32,396 nt of DNA from an uncultured Lachnospiraceae bacterium. GTDB taxonomy: Bacteria; Bacillota; Clostridia; Lachnospirales; Lachnospiraceae. The notes under the pieces were generated by a model. The model saw only the letters and a list, made by a program, of their open reading frames with translations. It was not told the origin of the DNA and searched no databases. Made by a program: the position numbers and the translations under genes. The stretch spans positions 1 to 32,396 of the forward strand of contig CATKXE010000036.1 of NCBI GenBank assembly GCA_949840465.1. Direction: 5' to 3'. Below are positions 1 through 8,094 of the stretch, one piece after another. How positions within the stretch are numbered: position 1 is the first letter of the stretch; every line of letters starts with the position of its first letter.

Positions 1-760
1 CTGTCAGGAACAGGTTCAGGGACGGGTCCACTCCTGCCTCTCCCGGAAGATAGGTGCCGTTTTCCGTGGAGGAACGGGCAATGGTAACCAGCATCACATT
101 GTAGTCATTCATACTGTCCTTCCAGGAGGCATCCGTGCTGTCCATGACTTCCCGGGAAGGCTCTTTACTGGAAAATACGCCGTCTGTGGCCGGAGCCGTG
201 ATGTGGTAGTATTCGATGATGTTCCCCCACATATCAATCTCCGTCTTGAAATTTGATTCCAGGCTTTTGTACAATTCCTGCAGGTTCCCATTGATAGAAA
301 ATCCTTTTGCAGCCAATGCCTGTACGAAGTCCACGGTATCTGCGTCTGTCCCGGCATTTCCGTCCATACTCCCATTCACCGTCAGGGAACTTCCCATATC
401 GCCGCCCTGTACCGGATAATAGCTGGAAAAGCCCAGCAGGGAAACCTTCTGCGTCTCCTCCCTGGACAGCGGAAGGGCGTTGTTTTCATTTTTTAAAAGC
501 ACCGTGCCCTCTTCGCTCATGCGCTCGCCCAGATCCTCAATGGAATCCAGAAGCTCGGTGGTGCTGGAATAATCCGATTTGTAGGTATACAGATCTTCTC
601 CGTCCGTGTTTTCCGTCACCATCATGCTGCTCTTCGTCCCAAGAAACTTGTCGATGTCCGTGCGGTAGCTGTCTACCAATGGGCCTGCCGCCAAAGAAAC
701 TGCCAGCAGTGACGCCGTACAGGTAGACAGGCCGCGCCAAAGATTTTTTCTGTAACTCAT
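1..760 (-). CDS. Glycoside hydrolase family 3 protein, N-terminal part (runs off left edge)
   Basis: The minus frame from the ATG at 760 stays open to the window edge (about 253 codons seen). The ATG follows a GGGAGAGG ribosome binding site. Residues 7-28 are hydrophobic behind basic residues, so the enzyme is probably exported or membrane-anchored. Residues 83-99 read EGTVLLKNENNALPLS, followed by VSLLGFSSYYPVQGGDMGSS, the signature of the GH3 C-terminal (alpha/beta sandwich) domain. In most GH3 enzymes this domain follows a ~300-residue TIM barrel. Here it comes first, so the domain order is probably inverted, as in some clostridial beta-glucosidases; the barrel with the nucleophile Asp would lie outside the window. 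Likely beta-glucosidase or related exo-glycosidase. Substrate cannot be inferred. It diverges from the aquaporin gene. Confidence 0.82.
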   Translation of the reverse strand, partial: MSYRKNLWRGLSTCTASLLAVSLAAGPLVDSYRTDIDKFLGTKSSMMVTENTDGEDLYTYKSDYSSTTELLDSIEDLGERMSEEGTVLLKNENNALPLSREETQKVSLLGFSSYYPVQGGDMGSSLTVNGSMDGNAGTDADTVDFVQALAAKGFSINGNLQELYKSLESNFKTEIDMWGNIIEYYHITAPATDGVFSSKEPSREVMDSTDASWKDSMNDYNVMLVTIARSSTENGTYLPGEAGVDPSLNLFLT

Positions 761-790
761 CTTTTTCCTCTCCCTTTCTCTTTTTGTGCC

Positions 791-850
791 AGAGCGTGTT
801 TGAAAATGGATCTCTGTCAAGTGCATTCCTGCAATTTTAAAACACACTCT
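791..850. repeat. Inverted repeat in the GH3 leader
   Basis: Arms 791-807 (AGAGCGTGTTTGAAAAT) and 834-850 (ATTTTAAAACACACTCT) pair at 15 of 17 positions around a 26-nt loop. It lies between the GH3 promoter and start codon and has no T-tract. A half-copy resembling the left arm occurs at 4475-4490 upstream of the GH2 gene, so it may be a small dispersed element or a regulator site. Confidence 0.5.
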
Positions 851-863
851 AATTTATAGAAGG

Positions 864-872
864 ATTATAGCA
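864..872 (-). promoter_or_regulatory. Extended -10 promoter for the GH3 gene
   Basis: On the minus strand this reads TGCTATAAT, a perfect extended -10 box about 100 nt upstream of the GH3 start. No good -35 is visible 16-18 bp upstream, which is usual for extended -10 promoters. The remainder of the 761-1112 intergenic stretch has no credible gene. Confidence 0.5.
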
Positions 873-1022
873 TGTCTTTTTGCCGGCTGATGGCAGGGAA
901 CGTCATCTGCATATTTTTTGACGCGAATGGAATGCCGGCCGGATGCATTGCAAGCCGCAGAAGATGAAACCGTGGGCTGCAATGCCTGAATTGGTAAAAT
1001 TGTATCAAATATGGTAAAAAGT

Positions 1023-1051
1023 TTTTTTTCGGAAAGCAGAGGGTGTATAAT
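1023..1051 (+). promoter_or_regulatory. Weak promoter for the aquaporin gene
   Basis: A perfect TATAAT at 1046-1051 lies about 60 nt before the aquaporin start. The -35 position holds only a T-run (TTTTTT), so strength or activator dependence is uncertain. Confidence 0.4.
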
Positions 1052-1112
1052 TGTGACAAGCGCATAGCCGGTATATCCGTTATGCGCAATACGAAAGAAA
1101 GGAGGCTCTGCT

Positions 1113-1802
1113 ATGAAAAAATATGCAGCAGAGTTTATCGGAACCATGGTCCTTACTTTGTTTGGATGCGGTTCCGCAGCACTTTCCGGCGGAATTGAGG
1201 GAGTGCTTGGGGTATTCGGGATTGCAATGGCATTCGGCCTGTCCATTGTGGCAATGGCATATGCAATCGGAGACGTGTCAGGATGTCATATCAATCCGGC
1301 AGTTTCATTCGGAGTATTTTTAAATAAAGGAATGAGCGCGAAAGATTTCGCCGGCTATGTGGCGGCTCAGGTACTCGGAGGACTTGCAGGGGCAGGGATT
1401 CTCGCGGGAATCATCCGCTGTACAACACCTGGTGCGGCGGCCCAGGTTGGGCTTGGAACCAACGGATATGGAGAGGCTTCTTATGTAGGGCTTACGATGG
1501 CGGGGGCGCTGGTCGTGGAGATCATCCTCACGTTTGTGTTCGTGCTGACCATACTCGGAGTCACGGCAAAGGCTAAGACCAGTACCGTTGCCGGACTTGT
1601 GATCGGGCTTACGCTTACATTTGTACATATCCTGGGCATTCCGCTGACAGGGACAAGCGTGAATCCGGCAAGAAGCATCGGCCCCGCAGTCTTTGCCGGG
1701 GGCACGGCGCTTGCGCAGGTATGGGTGTTCATTGCAGGCCCGCTGGTGGGAGCGGCGCTTGCGGCATGGGTATACCGCATGGTGTGCAGGACAGAAGAAT
1801 AG
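1113..1802 (+). CDS. aqpZ: Aquaporin Z-like water channel (MIP family)
   Basis: 229 residues, the usual MIP length, with six hydrophobic helices and the two pore half-helices: INPAVSFG (NPA at 61-63) and SVNPARSIG (NPA at 184-186). The aromatic/arginine filter matches water-selective AqpZ rather than GlpF: Phe41, His172, Thr181 and Arg187, with the same His-to-Thr (+9) and His-to-Arg (+15) spacing as E. coli AqpZ. It would move water across the cytoplasmic membrane during osmotic shifts. The start is fixed by AAAGGAGG just upstream. It appears monocistronic, divergent from GH3 and convergent with GH2, with a shared terminator. The water-versus-glycerol call rests on filter residues only. Confidence 0.9.
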   Translation: MKKYAAEFIGTMVLTLFGCGSAALSGGIEGVLGVFGIAMAFGLSIVAMAYAIGDVSGCHINPAVSFGVFLNKGMSAKDFAGYVAAQVLGGLAGAGILAGIIRCTTPGAAAQVGLGTNGYGEASYVGLTMAGALVVEIILTFVFVLTILGVTAKAKTSTVAGLVIGLTLTFVHILGIPLTGTSVNPARSIGPAVFAGGTALAQVWVFIAGPLVGAALAAWVYRMVCRTEE

Positions 1803-1815
1803 AAAAGGATGGGCA

Positions 1816-1861
1816 AAAAGGCTGTCGGAAACAACGTCTTTCAGTTGTTCCGGCAGCCTTT
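1816..1861. terminator. Bidirectional intrinsic terminator between aquaporin and GH2
   Basis: A long hairpin (about 15 pairs, arms beginning AAAGGCTGTCGGAA and ending TTCCGGCAGCCTTT) sits between the convergent genes. The minus-strand exit has five T residues and the plus-strand exit three, so it fits both ends. Confidence 0.8.
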
Positions 1862-1904
1862 AAACTATGCCCGCAAAAGTCAAAGCCCCCCCGGCAAGCT
1901 CCTA

Positions 1905-4439
1905 TTACTGTCCATATACCGGAATCTTTGCAGTATGCCTCCCCATGCTGTCTGTCACCGTTACTTTTACGGCGCCGGTTTCCCCTGCCCGCACAACCGC
2001 CATCGCTTCCCCATAATAGGTATTTGCCGTATCCTGCGTATAGTTCCCTTCCACATAGGCATTTGCGCTGCCAAGCCCCATCAGCCTGCCGTTTTCTACA
2101 GAGACCGTCAGCTTCTCCCGAACCATGGGCTTCCAGATTCCCTCTGCATCCGTATATTGAAGCGGGATAAATACAAGCTGTCCCGGCTTTGCCGCCTGTT
2201 CCTCCGGGCGGATCCGAAGCTCTGTCTCTTTCCCGGCGGTTTTCAAAGTCTGGCGGCCGATCACCCTGCCCGTATCATCATAGGATACCGCCGTGATCTC
2301 CCCGTCTTCGTATTTTGTCTTAAATACCCTGCGGCATGTATTTTTAAAACTCTTTCTGCCCACAGCCTTCCCGTTCACCAGAAGTTCCACTTCCGCGGCT
2401 CTTGCATACACTTCCACTACGGCTGGCTGGCCGCCGCACCCGTGCCACGACCAGCTTTCCAAAGCCTTTGTCAGCTGCCATCCGGTCAGGTTCAGCTTTT
2501 CCTTCTGATACACCGGATTGACCGCAATAATCGGCCCGGATTCCTGTTCAAAGGCCACTCTGGTAAAGGCTGCCTCTGCCCGAGGCTTTCCAAGCAGATC
2601 CACGCGCCCGTTGCCTCCGGTCATGCGGCAGGCCGGATTTTCTTCTTTATAATCCGGGTACTCCGCGGCTCCCTCCCCGGTCTCCCCGATATAGTCCATG
2701 CCTGCCCAGACAAAATCTCCTAAGATGCGCGGATTCCTCTTCGCTTTTTCCCAGAAAGAATAAGCATCCTTGCAGAACGTCTCTGTCCCAAGGATCAGCC
2801 TGTCCGGATATTTTTTCAGATCATGCAGATAGCGGAAGATGCCGTAATTATATCCCGCAATGTCCATATTTGCAAAAGCGTCCCTTGTCTTTAAATCGCA
2901 GGGGTACAAGGTAGCTCCGCATTTCATAAAATAATCCCCTGCAAGGCAGGCCAGTGTATTATAAAATTCACTTCCCACCGGCTTTTTCTTCCCCGATCCA
3001 GCCTTGTGCTGTGCGTCCCTCTGAGACTCCTGTGCATTTTTCTGCGCGGCCAAAGCGCTCTTTTTCGCCTTCTCATCGCTGTAAACACCGAAGCCGATGG
3101 AACTTAAAAAATTGAAAAAAATGTTGATTCCGCAGGTTACCGGCCGTGTGCTGTCCAGCGAATGGAGATACTGTGTAAACTGGCCGGTCAGACGGATTCC
3201 TTTTTTTTGGGCGGTCTCCGAAACCTCATTTCCTGTAGAATACAGAATGACAGAGGGGTGGTTGTAATCTTTTTCCACCATATCCTTCAGATCCTGTTTC
3301 CACCAGCGCGGAAGGTACTCTACATAGTCGTTCTCTGTCTTGTGGATATACCACACATCCACATATTCATCCATCATCAGCATACCCAGACGGTCGCATG
3401 CGTCCAGAATGGCTTTGGAGCATGGATTGTGTGCGGAGCGCAGGGCATTATACCCGTTTTCTTTCAGGCGCCGCACCTTACGCTCCTCTGCTTCCGGGAA
3501 GGCACATGCCCCCAGAATGCCGTTATCGTGGTGGATGCAGGCGCCGCGGAGGATGACCCGTTTTCCGTTAATCGCAAGGCCGGCCTCTTTGTTCCACTCC
3601 AAAAGCCGGATTCCAAAATGCTCCTCCACAATATCCTCCCCGAATGTGACCCTGCAGAGATACAAGCTGGGCGTATCACAGTTCCAGAGTTTTGCGGAAG
3701 GGATGTCCATCCGTACAATCGCCCTGTTTTCCGGTTCTTTTGTCCGGGCTGCCTTTTCCTTTGTTTCTTTTTTTGGTTCGGACGCCGGTTCTTTTGATAC
3801 TTTGGTTTCGGATGCCGCTTCTATCAGCCTTTCAGTGATCGCCGTATCCGCTCCCGCTGCTGCCGCAGCCTGCCCGCTGTCGTCAAAAATCTCAATCTGC
3901 ACCCTGCCGCTTACGGAAGTCCTCACTTCCACCTGGATAACCGCCGGCTCATAGCTGACCGTGCGGATTTTCACGCCGTTGACCGGGATATGCTTCTCCT
4001 CCCCTTTCCAGAGATACACCGGGCGGTAAATCCCGGTTCCGGAATACCAGCGGCTGTTGGGCAGGTCTGAATTATGTGCAATCACACGGATTTCATTTTC
4101 TTCTCCGTAAAGAAGGGTATCTTTTGTATCCACATAAAAGTTCGTATAGCCATAAGGACGGGACATGACTTTTTTTCCATTGAGAAAGACTTCCGCGTTG
4201 TGGTAGACCCCCTCAAATTCGATCAGGATTTTTTTGTCCCGATCCTCTTCCGATACGTGAAACAACTTTCTGTATTCATAGTCGCCGCCGGTATACCATC
4301 CAATATGGTTCTCTCCCCGGCTCCCCTGCGTGCGCGGTTCTGACCGCATGGCGTCATGGGGGATGGAGACGGGATATTCCTCTTCCTCCCGTGTCAGGCA
4401 TCTGCAGGTCCATCCCTCGTTAAAGTCTACTCTTCTCAT
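1905..4439 (-). CDS. Glycoside hydrolase family 2, beta-galactosidase-like
   Basis: 844 residues. Domains in order: N-terminal sugar-binding jelly roll (about 1-150, with WYSGTGIYRPVYLW), Ig-like domain (about 155-285), TIM barrel (from about 290, VILRGACIHHDNGILG and NALRSAHNP), then a C-terminal DUF4982-like/Ig part (from about 650). The acid/base is probably Glu405 in STGNEVSE and the nucleophile Glu553 in LGTETF. No signal peptide is seen, so it is probably cytoplasmic and acts on imported oligosaccharides. Two low-complexity inserts are odd: Ala/Glu/Lys-rich at about 190-240 and Ala/Gln/Lys-rich at about 455-490. The start follows a weak AAAGGG ribosome binding site. It has its own promoter and no operon partner. 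Beta-galactosidase is the default; beta-glucuronidase or another GH2 activity is possible. Confidence 0.88.
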   Translation of the reverse strand: MRRVDFNEGWTCRCLTREEEEYPVSIPHDAMRSEPRTQGSRGENHIGWYTGGDYEYRKLFHVSEEDRDKKILIEFEGVYHNAEVFLNGKKVMSRPYGYTNFYVDTKDTLLYGEENEIRVIAHNSDLPNSRWYSGTGIYRPVYLWKGEEKHIPVNGVKIRTVSYEPAVIQVEVRTSVSGRVQIEIFDDSGQAAAAAGADTAITERLIEAASETKVSKEPASEPKKETKEKAARTKEPENRAIVRMDIPSAKLWNCDTPSLYLCRVTFGEDIVEEHFGIRLLEWNKEAGLAINGKRVILRGACIHHDNGILGACAFPEAEERKVRRLKENGYNALRSAHNPCSKAILDACDRLGMLMMDEYVDVWYIHKTENDYVEYLPRWWKQDLKDMVEKDYNHPSVILYSTGNEVSETAQKKGIRLTGQFTQYLHSLDSTRPVTCGINIFFNFLSSIGFGVYSDEKAKKSALAAQKNAQESQRDAQHKAGSGKKKPVGSEFYNTLACLAGDYFMKCGATLYPCDLKTRDAFANMDIAGYNYGIFRYLHDLKKYPDRLILGTETFCKDAYSFWEKAKRNPRILGDFVWAGMDYIGETGEGAAEYPDYKEENPACRMTGGNGRVDLLGKPRAEAAFTRVAFEQESGPIIAVNPVYQKEKLNLTGWQLTKALESWSWHGCGGQPAVVEVYARAAEVELLVNGKAVGRKSFKNTCRRVFKTKYEDGEITAVSYDDTGRVIGRQTLKTAGKETELRIRPEEQAAKPGQLVFIPLQYTDAEGIWKPMVREKLTVSVENGRLMGLGSANAYVEGNYTQDTANTYYGEAMAVVRAGETGAVKVTVTDSMGRHTAKIPVYGQ

Positions 4440-4497
4440 CTTCTGTTTCCCTTTCTGATTTCCATACTGTGTTTAGAGCGTTTTTCAAACTCCCTAA

Positions 4498-4506
4498 AGT
4501 ATACCA
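4498..4506 (-). promoter_or_regulatory. Extended -10 promoter for the GH2 gene
   Basis: Minus strand reads TGGTATACT (TGnTATACT), about 60 nt upstream of the GH2 start. No convincing -35. Confidence 0.45.
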
Positions 4507-4618
4507 CAGTATCAAAATCAAAAAAATGCCTGACGTGAACTGAATGTTTTTTTACGCTAAATGCGTTGGCGCCGGGTGATTTTTAAACACCTGGACAGCG
4601 ATTTGCCCGGACGTCCCA

Positions 4619-5977
4619 CTACAGTTCTCTGGTCAGATCCCTGACCCAGATGTATTTGCGGTAGTGGTACATGACCCATGGGATTTTACCGACTTCGTCC
4701 AGACAAGTGCACGCGTAGACCACCAGCACAGGCCAGTTCAGGAAAAAGGTGCCTGCCACCGCCAGCGGGATGGCGAGCCCCCACATGCACACTGCCAGGC
4801 TGTACATATCGAACATGGTATCTCCCCCGGCTGCAAATATTCCGTTGATAATGATCGTATTCACGGTACGCCCGATCATATAAAACGCCATGATGACCAT
4901 CATCCCGATCAGGTAGCGCTGCGCCTGATCCGTCATCCTGACAAATCCTGTGACAAAAGGAGTCACCGCAAGCATGATGGCTGTGGATAAAAAGCCTACC
5001 AGAAACGCGATTTTTTCCAGACGGTCCCCATAGAGTTTTCCACGGTCCAAATGCCCGGCGCCAAGTTCGTTTCCCACAAGGATCCCCCCGCCGCTGGCCA
5101 GGCCGTTGCACAGACAACAGACCAGATCCCTCACCACCGCGGCAATGGAATTTGCAGCAGTGGCATCCGTACCAAGATGTCCCATGAACGCGGAATAGGA
5201 TGTGAAGCCGACTCCCCAGAACAGGCTGGCGCCTAAAAGGGGAAGCGCACATTTCTGAAAATCATGGAACAGCAGCGGGTTTCTTTTAAACAGCCTGCTC
5301 CAGTCCGGGCGGATATATCCTTCCCGGCGGGAAAATACCACCACCCACAAAAGCTCGATCACCCTTGAGATCAAAGTAGCCGTTGCCGCACCCTGGGCTT
5401 CCATTGCCGGAATCCCAAACAGCCCGAAGATGAACACCGCATTGAGGATTATGTTGATGATTACCGCGCCGGAACTGACGATGGCAGTCTGCGCGGCATG
5501 TTCACTGACCTTCATAATGGCAAGATAGCACTGTGAAATGCCGGTAAGAAGATAAGACCATCCGGCTACTTTCAGATAGCGTACTCCGATCAGAATCAAC
5601 GCTTCTTCATTTGTAAAGATCAGCATCAGATAGCGCGGAAAAAAGAGGCATCCAATGAAAAAAAGAAGGGATACTGCGATGCACAGACGCAGCCCGATAC
5701 AAAAAATATCGCTCACAGTCCTGATATCTTTCTTTCCCCAGTACTGCGCCCCCAGAATCACGATCGGCGCAATGATCGCCATCAATATCATGTTCTGGAT
5801 AAACTGGATCTGTGTCGCCAAAGACACCGCCGACATCGAATTCTGCGTCACCCGCCCCAGCATCAGCGCGTCCGCCGCGGCAACCGATGCAAGCATCAGG
5901 TTCTGGAACGCAATCGGCACCGCAAGCTGCCATAGCTTTTTCAAAAAAATTTTGTCAGAAAATAATTTCTCTCTCAT
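4619..5977 (-). CDS. MATE-family multidrug/cation efflux transporter
   Basis: 452 residues from the ATG at 5977, chosen over the upstream in-frame ATG at 6076 because AGGAGAG lies 8 nt before it and the upstream start would overlap the previous operon's terminator. Twelve hydrophobic segments are arranged as two six-helix bundles. The opening KKLWQLAVPIAFQNLMLASVAAADALMLG is typical of MATE proteins (inward helix 1 followed by the D-x-x-M/L-L-G region). The family exports drugs or metabolites with Na+ or H+ exchange; substrate unknown. The gene begins only about 40 nt after the terminator of the sigma/anti-sigma operon. I see no clear promoter in that gap, so readthrough from that operon is possible. 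Confidence 0.9.
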   Translation of the reverse strand: MREKLFSDKIFLKKLWQLAVPIAFQNLMLASVAAADALMLGRVTQNSMSAVSLATQIQFIQNMILMAIIAPIVILGAQYWGKKDIRTVSDIFCIGLRLCIAVSLLFFIGCLFFPRYLMLIFTNEEALILIGVRYLKVAGWSYLLTGISQCYLAIMKVSEHAAQTAIVSSGAVIINIILNAVFIFGLFGIPAMEAQGAATATLISRVIELLWVVVFSRREGYIRPDWSRLFKRNPLLFHDFQKCALPLLGASLFWGVGFTSYSAFMGHLGTDATAANSIAAVVRDLVCCLCNGLASGGGILVGNELGAGHLDRGKLYGDRLEKIAFLVGFLSTAIMLAVTPFVTGFVRMTDQAQRYLIGMMVIMAFYMIGRTVNTIIINGIFAAGGDTMFDMYSLAVCMWGLAIPLAVAGTFFLNWPVLVVYACTCLDEVGKIPWVMYHYRKYIWVRDLTREL

Positions 5978-6016
5978 CTGTAGCTCTCCTCTTTTGATAT
6001 GTTGTTTATTCCCGCG

Positions 6017-6046
6017 AAAAAGAGCCATCCCCGATCCGGATGGCTC
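6017..6046 (-). terminator. Intrinsic terminator of the sigma/anti-sigma operon
   Basis: Perfect 9-bp stem GAGCCATCC/GGATGGCTC (6022-6030 and 6038-6046) followed on the minus strand by five T residues. Confidence 0.88.
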
Positions 6047-6087
6047 AAAACTATATTCCGTCCTGCTGCACGGCAAAATATTTCCGG

Positions 6088-6867
6088 TTATTGGTGGCCG
6101 TGGCCATGGCGGTGCATGTGGCCTCCGCCATTAGGACAGCCCACATCCCCATTGCCGCAGCTGCCGGATATATCCTCCGTACCTGAATCCGGCTCCGCAT
6201 CCGAAACCTGGGACTGCGCGATCATATTGCGTATCTCGTGCATGCACATTCCGCTGGTTTCTTCCAAAGTGATATCCGGATAATGTTCCTTCAAAGCCTG
6301 AAACGCCTGATATTTGCCCAGGGAAACCCCGGCTTCCTGAGCCGCCTGTCTTTCTTCCATACTGCCGCTGTGGCAGCTTACGTTACCGCAGTGCTGTCCC
6401 GCACATTCTGCGGCCCGGTTCTGAATCTCCTGCTCTTTCCCGGCATTTTCCGATACCACGGAAATATTGACCTCCGGATCCCTTGCAAGATAGGGGGACA
6501 TTTCCTGGCTGGTGAGCAAAAAGATGATCGCATCGTCATATTTTTTATATTTTAAGGGCAGGCCTGATACCACATTCTGGGCGTCCTCATTGTAGCAGGT
6601 CACGGAAACCACACGGTCAAACCGGTTCAGTTCCCACTCCATCGAGGGATTGATATCAATGCTGATGGCCGCAACAGGAGCCATATAAAACGCATATCCC
6701 CCGCCTCCCAATAAGACACACAGAGCGGCAAGCGCGAAAGCAGCGGCATAACGCACAGGGGAAAACTGTCTCCTGCCGGATTTTTGAGCCAGATATTGTT
6801 TCGTCCTTTCTTTCAATCCACGCTCCGCATGGATCTCATCAAATGCTGCGTAAATCTGGTTATTCAA
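6088..6867 (-). CDS. RsgI-like transmembrane anti-sigma factor with Cys/His-rich C-terminus
   Basis: Start chosen at the TTG at 6867 (259 residues): GGAGG lies 7 nt upstream, and TTGAATAA overlaps the sigma-factor stop by 8 nt, implying translational coupling. Residues 1-37 are cytoplasmic and probably bind sigma. A single membrane helix spans about 38-62. Residues 64-105 (AISIDINPSMEWELNRFDRV) match the extracytoplasmic domain of RsgI-type anti-sigma factors. The outer region has a C155-x4-C160-x4-C165 cluster, further Cys at 208, 237 and 244, a CPNGGG motif and the tail HMHRHGHGHQ. It should hold the partner sigma factor until an external signal is sensed. Classical clostridial RsgI proteins end in carbohydrate-binding modules; here a putative metal- or redox-responsive tail takes that place. 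Metal binding is inference from composition. Confidence 0.85.
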   Translation of the reverse strand: MNNQIYAAFDEIHAERGLKERTKQYLAQKSGRRQFSPVRYAAAFALAALCVLLGGGGYAFYMAPVAAISIDINPSMEWELNRFDRVVSVTCYNEDAQNVVSGLPLKYKKYDDAIIFLLTSQEMSPYLARDPEVNISVVSENAGKEQEIQNRAAECAGQHCGNVSCHSGSMEERQAAQEAGVSLGKYQAFQALKEHYPDITLEETSGMCMHEIRNMIAQSQVSDAEPDSGTEDISGSCGNGDVGCPNGGGHMHRHGHGHQ

Positions 6868-7342
6868 ATTCGTCACCTCCCAGCTGCTCCCTGAGCATTG
6901 CCTTGGCTCGGGCAAGAAGCGTATATACTGTATTGACATTCTTTCCAAGAAGCTTTCCGATCTCCACCGCCGAATACTGCTCGTAAAAATAGAGGTACAC
7001 CACCGTCTTATATTTCACAGGCAGGGACAGGACCGCTTCCAGGACGTCGCTGTGGTCTTCTGGAATTTCTGCTTCCAGCCCCTGTATTTCCTCAAGAGGG
7101 ACCGTATGCCTTCTAAAAAAACTTTTCATATAGTCTTTACAGGCATTAAGCGTCACACGGATCATCCACGCCTTTTCATGTTCGGCGCTTTCAAACGCAC
7201 CAGAATAAAGGACATACTTCAGAAATACTGTCTGAAATATGTCCTCCGTGTCAGAATAGCTTTTTAAATGTAACGTACAGATCCTTCGGACAGTATCCGC
7301 ATACAGCTCGATCGCCCTCTCAGCCTCCTGCTCACTTCGCAT
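6860..7342 (-). CDS. ECF-type RNA polymerase sigma factor
   Basis: 160 residues. Region sigma-2 is at about 10-75 (DTEDIFQTVFLKY, EKAWMIRVTLNACKDY). Region sigma-4 is at about 100-155, with the helix-turn-helix SAVEIGKLLGKNVNTVYTLL. There is no sigma-3, as in ECF factors. It lies 24 nt downstream of the His-rich exported protein gene and overlaps its anti-sigma partner, so the three genes form one operon. The ribosome binding site is modest (AAGGG). It probably drives its own operon, judging by an ECF-like promoter at 8095-8123. Confidence 0.92.
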   Translation of the reverse strand: MRSEQEAERAIELYADTVRRICTLHLKSYSDTEDIFQTVFLKYVLYSGAFESAEHEKAWMIRVTLNACKDYMKSFFRRHTVPLEEIQGLEAEIPEDHSDVLEAVLSLPVKYKTVVYLYFYEQYSAVEIGKLLGKNVNTVYTLLARAKAMLREQLGGDEFE

Positions 7343-7366
7343 AGCAATTCCCTTACCTTTAGAATA

Positions 7367-8050
7367 TCACCAGCAGCCATGTCCATGGCCGCCGCCATGC
7401 CCGTAACCGTGGTGGCCATAATTCCCGCCCTGATAGCCGCCTGAATAGCCGTAATCCACATTCTGTCCGCCGGACGAATAGGAATAGTTATTATTGGGGC
7501 AGTAACCGTTCGGACAATCCGCATAGCCGCACATATTGCCATTGACCAGTTCATGGCCATATGGGCATAAGGACTGGTATACAGCCTGTGTATTCACTAC
7601 AGGTTCAGCCTGGACTGCCTGTACCGGAGTACTTTCCACTGCTGCCGGTACACTGTAATTATCTGCTGCCTGCGCTGCTGCTGCCGCCGCCGCTGCTGCT
7701 GCCTCTTCGGCCTGCTTCTGAGCCGCTGCTGCAGCTTCTTCTTCCGCTTTCTTCTTAGCCGCCGCCTCCGCCTCGGCTTTCATCTTCGCTTCTGCTTCCT
7801 CCTGAGCCTTCTTTGCCGCCACAGCCGCCTGGGCCTCTTCTTCAACCGCTGCAGCAGCTTCATTCCTTTGCTCATTCAGAACTGCTTTCCTCTGTACGAC
7901 ACCCCCTGCTTTTGCCATCGTTGCTGATGCATAGGAAGTCCTGACGCCTGTATTCTCATTTGCATCTTTCTGCTGCGAAGATGCATAAACTGTCAGGCCG
8001 CCCACCGCAACGGCTGCCACCAACACAAAGGAAAGAATTGATTTTTTCAT
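7367..8050 (-). CDS. Exported Ala/Lys-rich protein with Cys cluster and His/Gly tail, sigma-operon partner
   Basis: Start set at the ATG at 8050 because GGAGG lies 9 nt upstream; an in-frame GTG two codons earlier is too close to it. 227 residues: signal peptide at about 1-24 (MKKSILSFVLVAAVAVGGLTVYA), a TolA-like Ala/Glu/Lys helix at about 61-129, a spacer, then SLCPYGHELVNGNMCGYADC with Cys at 162, 174, 179 and 184 (C-x4-C-x4-C plus a CPYGH element), and a Gly/Tyr/His tail ending GHGGGHGHGCW. The helix may span the cell wall and the end may bind metal. It is first in an operon with an ECF sigma factor and an anti-sigma factor that shows the same C-x4-C-x4-C spacing, a CPNG motif and a His tail. 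I do not recognise a named family. Function unknown; an envelope metal or redox sensor or scavenger is a hypothesis. Confidence 0.75.
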   Translation of the reverse strand: MKKSILSFVLVAAVAVGGLTVYASSQQKDANENTGVRTSYASATMAKAGGVVQRKAVLNEQRNEAAAAVEEEAQAAVAAKKAQEEAEAKMKAEAEAAAKKKAEEEAAAAAQKQAEEAAAAAAAAAAQAADNYSVPAAVESTPVQAVQAEPVVNTQAVYQSLCPYGHELVNGNMCGYADCPNGYCPNNNYSYSSGGQNVDYGYSGGYQGGNYGHHGYGHGGGHGHGCW

Positions 8051-8094
8051 TTTCACATACCTCCATATCTTTTCAAATTAGCCCTTTCATAAGT

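Noticed and set aside
1809..2723. Long plus-strand open frame opposite the GH2 gene
   Set aside because: It is antisense to a clear GH2 enzyme, begins in the terminator, and its residue pattern is that of a reverse-strand shadow.
4619..6076. Longer start for the MATE transporter
   Set aside because: The upstream ATG would place the start inside the preceding terminator; the ATG at 5977 has a proper ribosome binding site.
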